Assembly: GCA_051001135.1 (NCBI GenBank) | Contig: JBPCNO010000011.1 | Span: 1-64,000 of the forward strand | Length of the DNA stretch: 64,000 nucleotides | Source: CAWHMN01 sp051001135 | GTDB taxonomy: Bacteria; Acidobacteriota; Terriglobia; Terriglobales; Acidobacteriaceae | Direction of reading: 5' to 3' | In this document: positions 44,601-52,763 of the stretch, piece by piece | How the letters are laid out: every line of letters begins with the position of its first letter | How positions within the stretch are numbered: position 1 is the first letter of the stretch | Made by a program: the position numbers and the translations under genes | The notes under the pieces: generated by a model | Seen by the model: only the letters and a program-made list of their open reading frames with translations | Databases searched by the model: none | What the model was told of the DNA's origin: nothing

Positions 44601-45108
44601 TGGAATCGACCGTCGCGCTGATGGTGGAGGATGTGGATTGAATGCTCGGCGGCGCCGCTGAGACCACTACCGTCTGGCTGGCCTGCCCGACTTTGAGCGT
44701 AAGGTTCAGCGTCTCTTCCGCTCCGACCGTCAAGGTGATTCCCTTTTGAATGACATTCGCGAACCCCGCCGCCGAGACCTGCACCTGATACGGGCCCGGC
44801 AACAGATTTGGCGCCGAATAGAAGCCGGCGCCATTCGAGGTCACGGGTCGCGTGGTTCCCGTCGCTACATTCTTGATCACGATCTTGGCGCCCGGAACAT
44901 CTGCCCCGGATGGATCGGTGATACTTCCCGAAAGCGTCGCTCCGGAGACTTGCGCATACAACGGTCTCAAGCTTGCAGTGCTCAACAACATCACAAAAAC
45001 AACGAACACCGCCGCCAGCATCGTGGTCCTGCTCTTATCGGTAATGGTCTTATCGGCCCTGATCTTATCGGTCCTGGTCTTATGGATTCTGGTCTGATTG
45101 CTCTTCAT
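41650..45108 (-). CDS. Oar-like TonB-dependent receptor with carboxypeptidase-regulatory-like domain
   Basis: A 1152-residue outer-membrane protein. The signal peptide has an unusually long basic n-region (residues 1-28, pentapeptide repeat such as RTDKI/RADKT) before the hydrophobic core and cleavage near PLYAQ. Residues about 53-140 are a CarboxypepD_reg-like beta domain (GATLSGSITDPSGADVPGA, GFYSAPNLLPGPYQV). The plug domain follows (RELPLNGRDWTSLATLEPG). The remainder is a 22-strand-type barrel with a terminal aromatic residue (QLGAKLVW). The family is expanded in acidobacteria and imports large substrates with TonB energy; the substrate is unknown. GGAGGCGG precedes the ATG. It is followed by the MFS gene, and a wHTH-TPR regulator is divergent. 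Confidence 0.92.
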   Translation of the reverse strand: MKSNQTRIHKTRTDKIRADKTITDKSRTTMLAAVFVVFVMLLSTASLRPLYAQVSGATLSGSITDPSGADVPGAKIVIKNVATGTTRPVTSNGAGFYSAPNLLPGPYQVQVSAAGFANVIQKGITLTVGAEETLNLTLKVGQASQTVVVSAAPPSIQSTSSTISATVDSTTVRELPLNGRDWTSLATLEPGVISIPNQATTSFSANKGNRGFGNQLANGGHRPNENNYRVNGISINDYSNAAPGGATGVNLGVDAIAEFSVLTSTYTAEYGRTSGAVINAITKSGTNQLHGTGYFFDRDSIFDARNYFDAPNLPTPPFRRIQFGASAGAPIIKDKTFIFGDYEGIRQSQSSSGSINVPDAAQRALAVPAVAPYLALWPVAPAGAPDVNGVQSFNVSVPTKATENYVITRVDQKIGTGDALDGGYFWDSGPQTQTDPLGNTVHQVFSRRQMFNLEETHIFNPAFANTVRFGLSRIIGNINAPVSGNAVATDKALAIAPGSIAPPQIPVAELTTAYGLGGFNRFNHAWTSIQAYDDAFLTRGTHSIKFGFAFERMRYNILEQLSPNGRMNTYHTLANFLSNAPTQLNALAPGGSSEVGLRESLFAGYVQDDWHTLSNLTVNLGLRYEATTRPTDSHTVPGYTVAGYTVATAGFQQIESISNCTPGTTLCGPIGVNSPLSTNPTIKNFEPRVGFSWDPFSNGKVAVRSGFGMYDVLPLPYEFGLNTAATAPFQIIGADPNATLGTGVADPNVNFNRQQIRNRFIDAFPKRALVMNWNLNIQTDLGQGFTLFAGYVGSRSVHLSAASDDINLVQPAAVPGVGYVFPCDPSALGRNSTCATQPTGTRIDSNWGGGSGIRPVLYNGASSYSSLQAQLKKEMKHGVQGQLSYTWGKCRDLSSAPVTGDTYLNSIAVPLLLIKAARVGACDFDIRQVATGNFIWEIPGPNVESRLGRFFTNGWEAGGIITATTGAPFTVTAGDGNDPLGTGFNGDFSMDFAGVRPGCNPIHGGLNYLNTNCFTPPTAPVSLPLATAANPYGCAPNSFPAYGGAPPPGMQFCSNVLGNTRRNSFYGPHLTTVDLSIFKNTHIAKISDAFNVQFRAEFFNILNHTNFQAPGFLNTFGQNNSVLDSDGSSLPTALNQTSTTSRQIQLGAKLVW
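45032..45106. repeat. Five 15-bp repeats at the 5' end of the TonB receptor gene
   Basis: Units of GTCTTATCGGNNCTG type run from 45032 to 45106 (CTCTTATCGGTAATG, GTCTTATCGGCCCTG, ATCTTATCGGTCCTG, GTCTTATGGATTCTG, and a diverged fifth). They start at codon 2 and encode the basic n-region of the signal peptide. Confidence 0.85.
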
Positions 45109-45400
45109 CGCACCGCCTCCGCCTGATGGTTCTCAAACCTGCTGAACGCCAATCGCTCCGGCTGCTTGCACTTCCCTGCGCCGGCCCAGCATCCTTCGCG
45201 CAACTTGTGACGTGTACTCTGCTCTTGGCGACGGGGGATGGCAATGCTTTTCCAGTCCCACACGAGCGACTTGTCGATAACCGGCAAAGTCTCACGCATT
45301 GAATGACTTGCCGGTGGATGTCACTAGAATTAGGCGCCGGCGGGAGACGGTTGACCGTCCTATCCGGGAGCTTTACAATTCGGCGGCGGTCCCAAGGCCG
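45109..45400. promoter_or_regulatory. Divergent promoter region between TonB receptor and regulator
   Basis: A 292-bp region that must hold both promoters. No clear operator or riboswitch was recognised. The regulator's frame is open back to 45299, so part of this may be coding. Confidence 0.4.
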
Positions 45401-47449
45401 ATGACGATGACACCAACGGCAGCAACAGGTCCCATGTCCGGACCAAATCGGCTGATTCAATTCGGAGTGTTTGAAGTCGATCTATATGCTTGTGAGCTTC
45501 GCAAGCAGGGCCGCAAGGTCAGGCTTCAGAAGCAGCCGTGTGAGATTTTGAAGATCCTGCTCGACCACCCGGGTGAGGTCATCACCAGGGAGGAATTCCG
45601 CAGCCGTCTGTGGTCGAGCGACACCTTTGTCGACTTCGACCACAGCTTGAATACAGCCGTCATGCGATTGCGTGAGGTGCTCGCGGATTCCTCAGAAAAT
45701 CCGGTCTTCATTGAAACGCTGCAGCGCCGCGGTTATCGCTTCATCGCTCCCGTCACCGTGGTCGCTACCCATGAGGCCGAGAGGGACCTCTCGTTGGCCG
45801 TCGGCGCTGTCCAGTCCGGCGTTGCAGTACAGCCGAGCGATCAACGGCTTGAGCGACCTGATTCCTCGGCACACCATCTGACCGCATCCGGCTCTGAGGT
45901 CTCCAGTCCGGCGCTGCCGGGAGAAATTCCCCGGGGGCGGAAGCTTCCCTTCCGCTGGCGCTACACCCTGGCGCTCGGAGGCCTGGTGGCAGCAGCGTTG
46001 ATCGGCTTGGCTGTCGGGTTGACGCTGCACTATGCCAGCAAGCGTGCACCGGCCAAGCCCAGACTCGATCAGGTGCGATCGCTGGTAGTGCTCCCGCTGG
46101 AGAATCTTTCGGGCGACAAAGATGAGGAATATTTCTCCGACGGCATGAGCGACGAGTTGATCGCCAGCCTGGCGAAGGTGCGGAGTCTCCGCGTGATCTC
46201 CCGGACCTCCTCCATGGAGTACAAGGGCACGCATAAGCCGCTCTCCGAGATCGCCCGTGAGCTCAACGTGGACGCGGTGGTGGAAGGTACGGTGTTGCGT
46301 TCGAAGGATCGCGTGCGCATCACTGCGGAACTGGTTCAGGTCTCGTCCGACCGCGCGCTCTGGGCGGAGACCTACGAGAGCGAGATGGGCGACATTCTTT
46401 CCTTGCAGCAGCGGGTTGCGAGCGCCATCGTCAGCCATATTCAGATCGAGCTCACTCCGCAGGAACAGCGGCAACTGGTGGCCTCCCGCCCAGTCAATGC
46501 CGAGGCTTACGAGAACTACCTGAAGGGCAAGTACTACTGGAACAAGAGATCCGAAGCAGGGCTCACCAAAGCGATCGAATACTTCACACTGGCTACGAAG
46601 AACGATCCACAGTATGCGCTGGCATACGCTGGCCTGGCAGACTGCTATGGCATCATTGGAGCGGCGATTGTAGGAACCGTGCCCGCAAAAGATGTCGCTC
46701 CCAAGGCGCAGGCGGCGGCCATGAAGGCTATGGAAATCGATCCGTCGCTGGCCGAGGCACAAACCTCGCTCGCGACGGTTCGGCTAAATTACAACTGGGA
46801 CTGGCCGGGAGCCGAGACCGGATTCAAGCACGCCATCGAGCTGAATCCCAGCTATGCAACGGCTCACCAGCGGTATTCCCTCTACCTGATTGCCATGGGC
46901 CGCTCGCAGGAGAGCCTGGCCGAGATGAATCGCGCCCTGTGGCTGGACCCGCTCTCGGTCAGCATGAACTTCAGCCTGGGCTGGCGGCTCTATATGGCTC
47001 GCCGGTATGACGAGGCCATTCAGCAATTGCGCAATACAACGGATATGGATCCGACGTTTGCTCTCGCCCACCTGGTGCTCGGCCAGGCCTACGAGCAAAA
47101 AGCCGAGTATCCCCTGGCGATTGCGGAGTTTCAAAAGGCAGTGGCTGGATCCCACAACAGCCCACCCATGCTCGCAGCCCTGGCGCATGTCTACGCGATT
47201 TCGGGCAGGCAGAGCGAAGCGCGAAGACTGCTCGAACAACTCAAGCAACGATCAAAGCAGCAGTACGTTTCGCCGTTTTACATCGCGCTTGTCTACGCTG
47301 GACTCGAGCAGAGTGATCAAGCTGTCAAGTGGCTGGAAAGCGCGTACGCGGATCGCTCCAACCCCATCATCTTTTTGAGGGTGGATCCAGAGTTCGATGG
47401 CCTGCGTTCGAACCCAGGGTTTCAGAAGTTGCTGAACCGGCTCGGATAA
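45401..47449 (+). CDS. Membrane-bound wHTH (CadC/OmpR-like) regulator with TPR sensor domain
   Basis: About 682 residues. The N-terminal winged helix (about 21-118: FGVFEVDLYACELRKQGRKV, TREEFRSRLW, FVDFDHSLNTAVMRLREVL, ETLQRRGYRFIAPV) is the OmpR/CadC DNA-binding fold. One transmembrane helix (about 188-210) follows a Ser-rich linker. The extracytoplasmic part begins with a TolB-like/adenylate-cyclase-associated segment (VVLPLENLSGDKDEEYFSDGMSDELIASLAKV). It then has at least six TPR units (ALAYAGLADCYGI, SYATAHQRYSLYLIAMG, TFALAHLVLGQAYE). Such proteins sense through the periplasmic part and bind DNA from the membrane. Being divergent from the TonB receptor gene, it is a candidate regulator of it. 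The start is uncertain: 45299, 45401 and 45434 are all possible, none with a good ribosome site. Confidence 0.85.
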   Translation: MTMTPTAATGPMSGPNRLIQFGVFEVDLYACELRKQGRKVRLQKQPCEILKILLDHPGEVITREEFRSRLWSSDTFVDFDHSLNTAVMRLREVLADSSENPVFIETLQRRGYRFIAPVTVVATHEAERDLSLAVGAVQSGVAVQPSDQRLERPDSSAHHLTASGSEVSSPALPGEIPRGRKLPFRWRYTLALGGLVAAALIGLAVGLTLHYASKRAPAKPRLDQVRSLVVLPLENLSGDKDEEYFSDGMSDELIASLAKVRSLRVISRTSSMEYKGTHKPLSEIARELNVDAVVEGTVLRSKDRVRITAELVQVSSDRALWAETYESEMGDILSLQQRVASAIVSHIQIELTPQEQRQLVASRPVNAEAYENYLKGKYYWNKRSEAGLTKAIEYFTLATKNDPQYALAYAGLADCYGIIGAAIVGTVPAKDVAPKAQAAAMKAMEIDPSLAEAQTSLATVRLNYNWDWPGAETGFKHAIELNPSYATAHQRYSLYLIAMGRSQESLAEMNRALWLDPLSVSMNFSLGWRLYMARRYDEAIQQLRNTTDMDPTFALAHLVLGQAYEQKAEYPLAIAEFQKAVAGSHNSPPMLAALAHVYAISGRQSEARRLLEQLKQRSKQQYVSPFYIALVYAGLEQSDQAVKWLESAYADRSNPIIFLRVDPEFDGLRSNPGFQKLLNRLG

Positions 47450-47650
47450 GGCATTCCTTCTGCGATCTGGATATCCTGAAGGCGCATTCTCCTCAACCCC
47501 AGAGCGGTACCTGCGTCCGTGTTGGCCTAGGGACCTACATGGTTCGTTCTCCGCAAACAGGTGTGAAACGCTGGCGATCGCCGCGCAAGCCCAATGGTCG
47601 AAGTAGCCTCAACACGCTGGCCGCAAAAATGAAGGTTAAATGAGGGATAG

Positions 47651-49252
47651 ATGAGCGGTGGATCTACAGCGCATGAATTAGAAACGCTCTTGCTGCTCCT
47701 GATATTTGTGGCTTCCTTCGCAGGCTTGGCTCGCCGATGGAGTGTTCCGTACCCGATTGTGCTGGTGGTGGCTGGGTTGGTGCTGAGCTTCGTCCCGGGC
47801 ATTCCGCGGATCCCGCTGAGCCCCGACGTGGTCTTTTTCATCTTTCTTCCGCCACTGCTGTACGCAGCGGCGTATCTGACGAGTTGGCGCGACTTCCGCT
47901 ACAATCTGGTGAGCATTGCTATGCTCGCGATCGGACTGGTGGCGTTCACGGTCTGGGGAGTGGCGTACACCGCCGACCACTTCATCACGGCGCTCGACTG
48001 GAAATCGGGCTTTCTGCTCGGAGCGGTGGTATCGACGACAGATGCAATTGCGGCTACTTCCATTGCGAAGACGCTGGGGCTGCCACGCCGCATCGTGGAT
48101 GTGCTGGAGGGCGAGAGCCTGCTCAATGATGCCACGGGTCTGCTGGCGCTCGAATTCGGACTGATGCTGTTGCTGCGCGGAAAGGCGCCCTCGGTTGGAG
48201 AAGGACTGCTCCGGTTGGCATGGCTGGCGGCAGGCGGCCTCGGTATCGGGCTTGCTCTTGGAATGGTGGTGGCGTGGTTCGAGCGATTGTTGGACGATGG
48301 ACCGATCGAAATCCTCATCAGCCTGGTGGTGCCCTATGCCGCCTATCTGACGGGAGAGGCGGCCCATGCTTCGGGGGTGCTGGCAGCGGTCGCCTGCGGG
48401 TTGTACGTGGGAAGGCGCAGCCCGACCATCTACTCCCCCACTGTGCGGATCCAGCTCACGGCCGTGTGGCAGGCAATGACCTTCGCATTGAACGGGCTGG
48501 TGTTCGTGCTCATCGGCCTTCAGTTGCCGTATGTGCTCGGGGGGATCAAGGGGTATGGGCGTTGGACGCTGCTGCTTTATGCGATCGTATTCAGCGCTGT
48601 GCTGATTGCATTGCGGTTGCTGTGGACATTTCCGGGCGCATGGGTGGGTTATTGGATCCGCACGCACGTGCTTCGTCAGCAGGAATCGCCGCCCGCAGCC
48701 CGGAGTCTATTCGTGGTTGGGTGGACGGGAATGCGTGGAGTCGTCGCTCTGGCCGCCGCGTTCTCGCTACCGTACACGTTGGCCGATGGGCGTCCATTCG
48801 CACAACGAAATCTGATTGTCTTTCTTACGTTCTCAGTAATCCTGGTCACGCTGGTGCTGCAGGGATCCACGCTGCCGGCGTTGATCCGCGCCCTTGGGTT
48901 GGCGGGCAAGGGCGGCCTGGCCAATGAAGAGCAAGAGGCGCGACGGATAGCGATCGAGGAGGGCTTAGCGCAGTTGCGGGCCGGACGCGAACGCGCGACC
49001 GGGGATGCGGCTCACACCTACGACGATTTAATCCACCAATATCAACACCGGCTCGCAGCGGTGAACGGAGCCGGTGATCTGGCCGCTGGAGAGACCTACC
49101 GGCGTTTGCGCGGGATTAGCCGGGACGCTGCGCAGACGGAGAGAAATACGCTGATACGCCTGCGCGATGAAGGACAGATCAGCGACGAGGTGCTACGGGC
49201 GGTGGAGCGAGACCTGGACCTGACGGAAAGCCGGTATCACCGCAGGGCCTGA
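47651..49252 (+). CDS. CPA1-family Na+/H+ antiporter (NhaP/YjcE-like)
   Basis: A 533-residue inner-membrane antiporter with about 12 helices. Family landmarks are FIFLPPLLYAAAYLTSW, GAVVSTTDAIAATSIAKTLGLP, and VLEGESLLNDATGLLALEFGL, which holds the ND ion-binding pair. WTGMRGVVALAAAFSLP comes near the end of the membrane domain. A cytoplasmic helical tail of about 115 residues follows (EEQEARRIAIEEGLAQLRAG to VERDLDLTESRYHRRA), as in bacterial NhaP/Nhx-type exchangers. GAGGGA precedes the ATG. It is probably monocistronic, pointing away from the regulator gene and converging on the beta-lactamase gene. Confidence 0.92.
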   Translation: MSGGSTAHELETLLLLLIFVASFAGLARRWSVPYPIVLVVAGLVLSFVPGIPRIPLSPDVVFFIFLPPLLYAAAYLTSWRDFRYNLVSIAMLAIGLVAFTVWGVAYTADHFITALDWKSGFLLGAVVSTTDAIAATSIAKTLGLPRRIVDVLEGESLLNDATGLLALEFGLMLLLRGKAPSVGEGLLRLAWLAAGGLGIGLALGMVVAWFERLLDDGPIEILISLVVPYAAYLTGEAAHASGVLAAVACGLYVGRRSPTIYSPTVRIQLTAVWQAMTFALNGLVFVLIGLQLPYVLGGIKGYGRWTLLLYAIVFSAVLIALRLLWTFPGAWVGYWIRTHVLRQQESPPAARSLFVVGWTGMRGVVALAAAFSLPYTLADGRPFAQRNLIVFLTFSVILVTLVLQGSTLPALIRALGLAGKGGLANEEQEARRIAIEEGLAQLRAGRERATGDAAHTYDDLIHQYQHRLAAVNGAGDLAAGETYRRLRGISRDAAQTERNTLIRLRDEGQISDEVLRAVERDLDLTESRYHRRA

Positions 49253-49278
49253 GAACAAGAGACCGGCATGGCAGATTT

Positions 49279-50283
49279 CTATTTCTGCTGTTGCGGGTAC
49301 GTCGCGTCAAAGTCCCCAATTCCGGCGGGCGACCATGCAGTCGCGATCGCCTTCGCCAGCTTTGCAATCGTTACCTCGCCCTCATTGTCACTGGACCAAC
49401 TGTGGTCCTGATTGTCATAGGTGAAGATCGAAAGGATCAGCAGGCCGTTCTTTGAAGCGATAGCAGCGACGTCGTTGCGCACCGCATCGAGAGCGCCAGT
49501 CTTATTGGCGATGGCCGAGCCCGCTTCCGTCGAGTCAACCTCTTCAACATAGCGCGGAATACCCCCACGGTAGAACTGGTTCCTGAGCATGTGGAGCATG
49601 ACGCCGCAAAGCTGCCGGTCCTCGGGCCGGACAGGAGCGCCCGGTTCAGCCAGATCGCACGTCACGATCTTACGCATGACCTCTGCCATCTCGCGAGGGG
49701 TAGTCTTGCCCAGACCGAAACGCTTTTGATCGGCAGGCATCGGCCCTTCTGCCGGCTTGTAGACCTTCTTGTAGAGATAGGTATCTTTCAGGCCTAGCTT
49801 CTGAATGCGCGCGTTGATATTAGATAGGCCAAGATGATCGATCGCCAGGTTGGTCGCGGTGTTGTCACTCACGATGATCATCATGGTGAGCACGTCCTTG
49901 AGCGTGAGCTTGAGCGGCGTGTCGAAGAATGGCAAGACCCCGGAGCCGAGAACCTGATCTTCTTTGCGCAGGGTGATGGGATCTTCGAGATGCGCTTTGC
50001 CCTCACGCACCTGTTCGATGGCCTCATAGAGGATAGTGAGCTTGATAACGGAGGCAGTCTGCACCGGCTCGCCGGGATGGAGTCCGACGGTCTGGCCGGT
50101 CTTCAGGTCTTGCGCAAAGAGTGCGACCTTACCATGATGCTGCGCTGCAATGGCTTCGACGGTGCTCTGCAACGAAGCTGGATTTTGTGCGGCTGGTGTC
50201 TGGGCAGTTGGACTTTGCGCGCGGGCGAAGCCGCCTGCCAGGAGCAGTGAGACCAGGACGAGAGTTCGTTGCAGACGAGTCAT
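49279..50283 (-). CDS. Class A beta-lactamase-like serine hydrolase
   Basis: A 334-residue exported enzyme. The start is the ATG at 50283 with GGAGG six bases upstream, and the signal peptide ends FARAQ. The penicilloyl-serine transferase motifs are intact: SVIK (Ser78, Lys81), SDN (139-141) and KTG (261-263), with TTPREMA between. A canonical omega-loop ExxLN is not visible; the equivalent stretch reads KPAEGPMPAD, so hydrolytic deacylation may be altered. It lies 41 bp downstream of the AmiE/NamZ fusion on the same strand. It could be a true beta-lactamase, co-expressed with peptidoglycan catabolism, or a D,D-peptidase-like enzyme acting on muropeptides. Confidence 0.85.
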   Translation of the reverse strand: MTRLQRTLVLVSLLLAGGFARAQSPTAQTPAAQNPASLQSTVEAIAAQHHGKVALFAQDLKTGQTVGLHPGEPVQTASVIKLTILYEAIEQVREGKAHLEDPITLRKEDQVLGSGVLPFFDTPLKLTLKDVLTMMIIVSDNTATNLAIDHLGLSNINARIQKLGLKDTYLYKKVYKPAEGPMPADQKRFGLGKTTPREMAEVMRKIVTCDLAEPGAPVRPEDRQLCGVMLHMLRNQFYRGGIPRYVEEVDSTEAGSAIANKTGALDAVRNDVAAIASKNGLLILSIFTYDNQDHSWSSDNEGEVTIAKLAKAIATAWSPAGIGDFDATYPQQQK

Positions 50284-50324
50284 AGAGCCTCCGGAAACTG
50301 AGCGAGCAAGCGGCTTATCACTTC

Positions 50325-52763
50325 TCAATAGAGAAGATACAGTTTGCGTCGTGCCGCAAAGGTCTCAAGACTCCCTCGCCAGTCTTCCGCAATGCGCTGC
50401 GGATCTCTCCCGGCTATCAGAGCGTCGAGCACAGCGCGATTGGCGAGCAATCGATCCATCTGGGCGAGGTGGAATTGATCGCCATAGAGTTGGTGGAGAG
50501 CAGAGGCTATCTCAATCCCTGCTTCCGGCGCATCGAGGACATTGCGTTCAGTCACAATAACTTCCACACCTTGACAGAGCTGGTTTGCGAAGGGGTACGG
50601 CGGCTGCGGCGTAAAGCTGACAGGCACGAACCGTAGTCCTGGCAGAAACCTGGCATTCAGATGGCGCGCCAGTTCCCCGCCCTGAATCCACGGCGCTCCC
50701 ACGTATTCAAATGGGGTATCAGTCCCGCGGCCGACGGAGATGTTGGTCGTCTCGATGAGACCGATGGCGGGATAGAGGATGGCCTCCTCAAGGTTGCGGA
50801 GATTGGGCGAAGGATTGATCCAATTGAGGCCAGTGGAATCGAACCAATCGCCACGTTGCCAACCCTTCATCGCGACCACGGTGAGCGCGGCGTGAGACTT
50901 ACCTTCTCCATTGAGATAGCGTGCCAGTTCGCCCAACGTCATGCCATGACGAACAGGAATCGACGTCACGTTCACATAACTATCTCTGCCTGGGTCGGAA
51001 ATCGGTCCTTGTACAAACGAGCCCCCAAGCGGATCGGGACGATCCAGGACGACAATCTCCGTTCCCGTCTGAGCGGCTGCTTCCAGGAAGTAGCGAACGA
51101 CGGCTTCGTAGGTATAGAAGCGCACGCCGGCGTCTTGTAAATCGATGACCACGGCATCCAGCCCGCGCAGCGTAGCGAGATCCGGCCGGCGCTGCGCCTC
51201 TGTCGACCCGTACAAGCTAACCACTGGCAAGCCGGTGGCCGTGTCGGTGGAATCGCGAATGCCTTCGCGGTCGAGTGTTCCGTTGATGCCGTGCTCCGGG
51301 CTGAAGAGCATTTTGAGCTTGAGGCCGGGCACAGCAGCTTCTGCATCGTGCGCCAGGATGTCCACTGTTCTCTTACCCTTTGCGTCGAGTCCGGTCTGGT
51401 TGGTGAGCAGCCCTACGCGCAGTCTGCCGCCATGCTGTTGGGCCAGCACGGCGAACGGCGCAAAGTGGTCCTCTTCGAGAACATCGATCCCGGTCTCCAC
51501 CTGTCCGTCGCGCGCCGGCCAGCGCCGTGCGCCAGCCAGAGATTCGTTGTAACCGGTGAGTTTCGCGGCGTAGCTGCCACGATCAGGCGGAACACCTAGA
51601 GCCGTGGCTACCGCATTAGCGATCTCTGCTCTCAGAGTTGTGACGCCGGTAGGGCCGTTGGGGTGAACGGCGTTTGCGAGCACGATGACATAGGTGTCGC
51701 TGGTGGGATCGATCCAGAGCGAAGTTCCCGTAAAACCGGTGTGGCCGAACGAGCCAACCGGAAACAACTCTCCGCGGTTGCTGGAGAATGGCGACTCAAT
51801 GTCCCAGCCTAATCCCCGCAAAGCCGTTCCCGTGGCCGGCTCGCCGGGCGAGGTCATCTTCTCCAGCGTAAGCCGCCGCAGGGGGAAATGGCTGGCGCGT
51901 CCCGCCAGTCGGTTGAGCAGGTTTTGCGCGTAGGCTGCGACGTCGTTCGCGGTACTGAAGAGGCCGGCATGTCCGGCCACGCCACCCATGCGGCGTGACG
52001 TTGGGTCGTGCACAACTCCGCGCAGCACCACGCCTGGGTTTTCATATTGCGTAGGCGCTATGCGGCTCCGCCACTCAACCGGAGGCAGGAATCGGGTGTG
52101 CTTCAGGCCGAGCGGCTGCGCAATGTGCTTGTTCGCGTACTGATCGAGCGTGAGACCGGAGATTTTTTCGACTAAAGCTCCGAGCACAATATAGTTGATG
52201 TCGCTGTAGCGAAACTGCACGCCGGGAGGAGTCAGCGGAACGGAGGCAAAGGCGCGCCGGAAGCCCTCCTGTTTGCCAGACCATGCATCCTGCAGCGACA
52301 CGTCCGGCGGAAGACCGGAGTAGTGCGTAAGAAGCTGGCGAATGGTGATGTCCTGCTTACCGTTGGCCGCGAACTCCTGCAGATACCGCGCAACTGGGTC
52401 GTTCAGACGAAACCGTCTCTGCTCATACAGTTGCATTACGGCGGTCGCGGTGATGAGTGGTTTGGTCAGCGACGCCATGTCGAAGAGGGTGTCCTCCGTC
52501 ATGGGCTCTCTGGTGGGCTCGAGCGAGCGCATCCCGTACGCCTTATCGAAGATGACTCTTCCGTCGTGCCCGACCATCACTACGGCGCCCGGCCACTTCT
52601 TTGCATCGATTCCAGCCTGGACAATCCGATCGATCGAAGAGAGATCCATCCTTCTGGCAGCATTCGTACCCGCACTCTGGCCCGCATAGAGCAGCGGCGC
52701 GGAGGTAATCAGAAGCATAAGTAGAACTGCCAGCCTCGGCAGGCGGACGCGACGATCGGTCAC
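50325..52763 (-). CDS. AmiE-like serine hydrolase fused to NamZ-type exo-beta-N-acetylmuramidase (DUF1343)
   Basis: An 812-residue two-enzyme protein. The start is GTG at 52763, which overlaps the symporter stop as GTGA and sits ten bases after AGGAG. It is followed by a signal peptide (RLAVLLMLLITSAPLLYAG). Residues about 40-390 are a class C beta-lactamase/AmiE fold: SLTK (Ser98, Lys101), YSD (Tyr186) and HTG (341-343). Residues about 423-812 are the DUF1343/NamZ (GH171) domain: TGIDVLEEDHF, LLTNQTG, LFSPEHGINGT, VIDLQDAGVRFYTY. In Bacillus subtilis the separate AmiE (peptide amidase) and NamZ (removes non-reducing MurNAc) act in sequence with NagZ. Here both are joined and secreted. It is in an operon with GH20, symporter and class A lactamase genes. 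Confidence 0.9.
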   Translation of the reverse strand: MTDRRVRLPRLAVLLMLLITSAPLLYAGQSAGTNAARRMDLSSIDRIVQAGIDAKKWPGAVVMVGHDGRVIFDKAYGMRSLEPTREPMTEDTLFDMASLTKPLITATAVMQLYEQRRFRLNDPVARYLQEFAANGKQDITIRQLLTHYSGLPPDVSLQDAWSGKQEGFRRAFASVPLTPPGVQFRYSDINYIVLGALVEKISGLTLDQYANKHIAQPLGLKHTRFLPPVEWRSRIAPTQYENPGVVLRGVVHDPTSRRMGGVAGHAGLFSTANDVAAYAQNLLNRLAGRASHFPLRRLTLEKMTSPGEPATGTALRGLGWDIESPFSSNRGELFPVGSFGHTGFTGTSLWIDPTSDTYVIVLANAVHPNGPTGVTTLRAEIANAVATALGVPPDRGSYAAKLTGYNESLAGARRWPARDGQVETGIDVLEEDHFAPFAVLAQQHGGRLRVGLLTNQTGLDAKGKRTVDILAHDAEAAVPGLKLKMLFSPEHGINGTLDREGIRDSTDTATGLPVVSLYGSTEAQRRPDLATLRGLDAVVIDLQDAGVRFYTYEAVVRYFLEAAAQTGTEIVVLDRPDPLGGSFVQGPISDPGRDSYVNVTSIPVRHGMTLGELARYLNGEGKSHAALTVVAMKGWQRGDWFDSTGLNWINPSPNLRNLEEAILYPAIGLIETTNISVGRGTDTPFEYVGAPWIQGGELARHLNARFLPGLRFVPVSFTPQPPYPFANQLCQGVEVIVTERNVLDAPEAGIEIASALHQLYGDQFHLAQMDRLLANRAVLDALIAGRDPQRIAEDWRGSLETFAARRKLYLLY

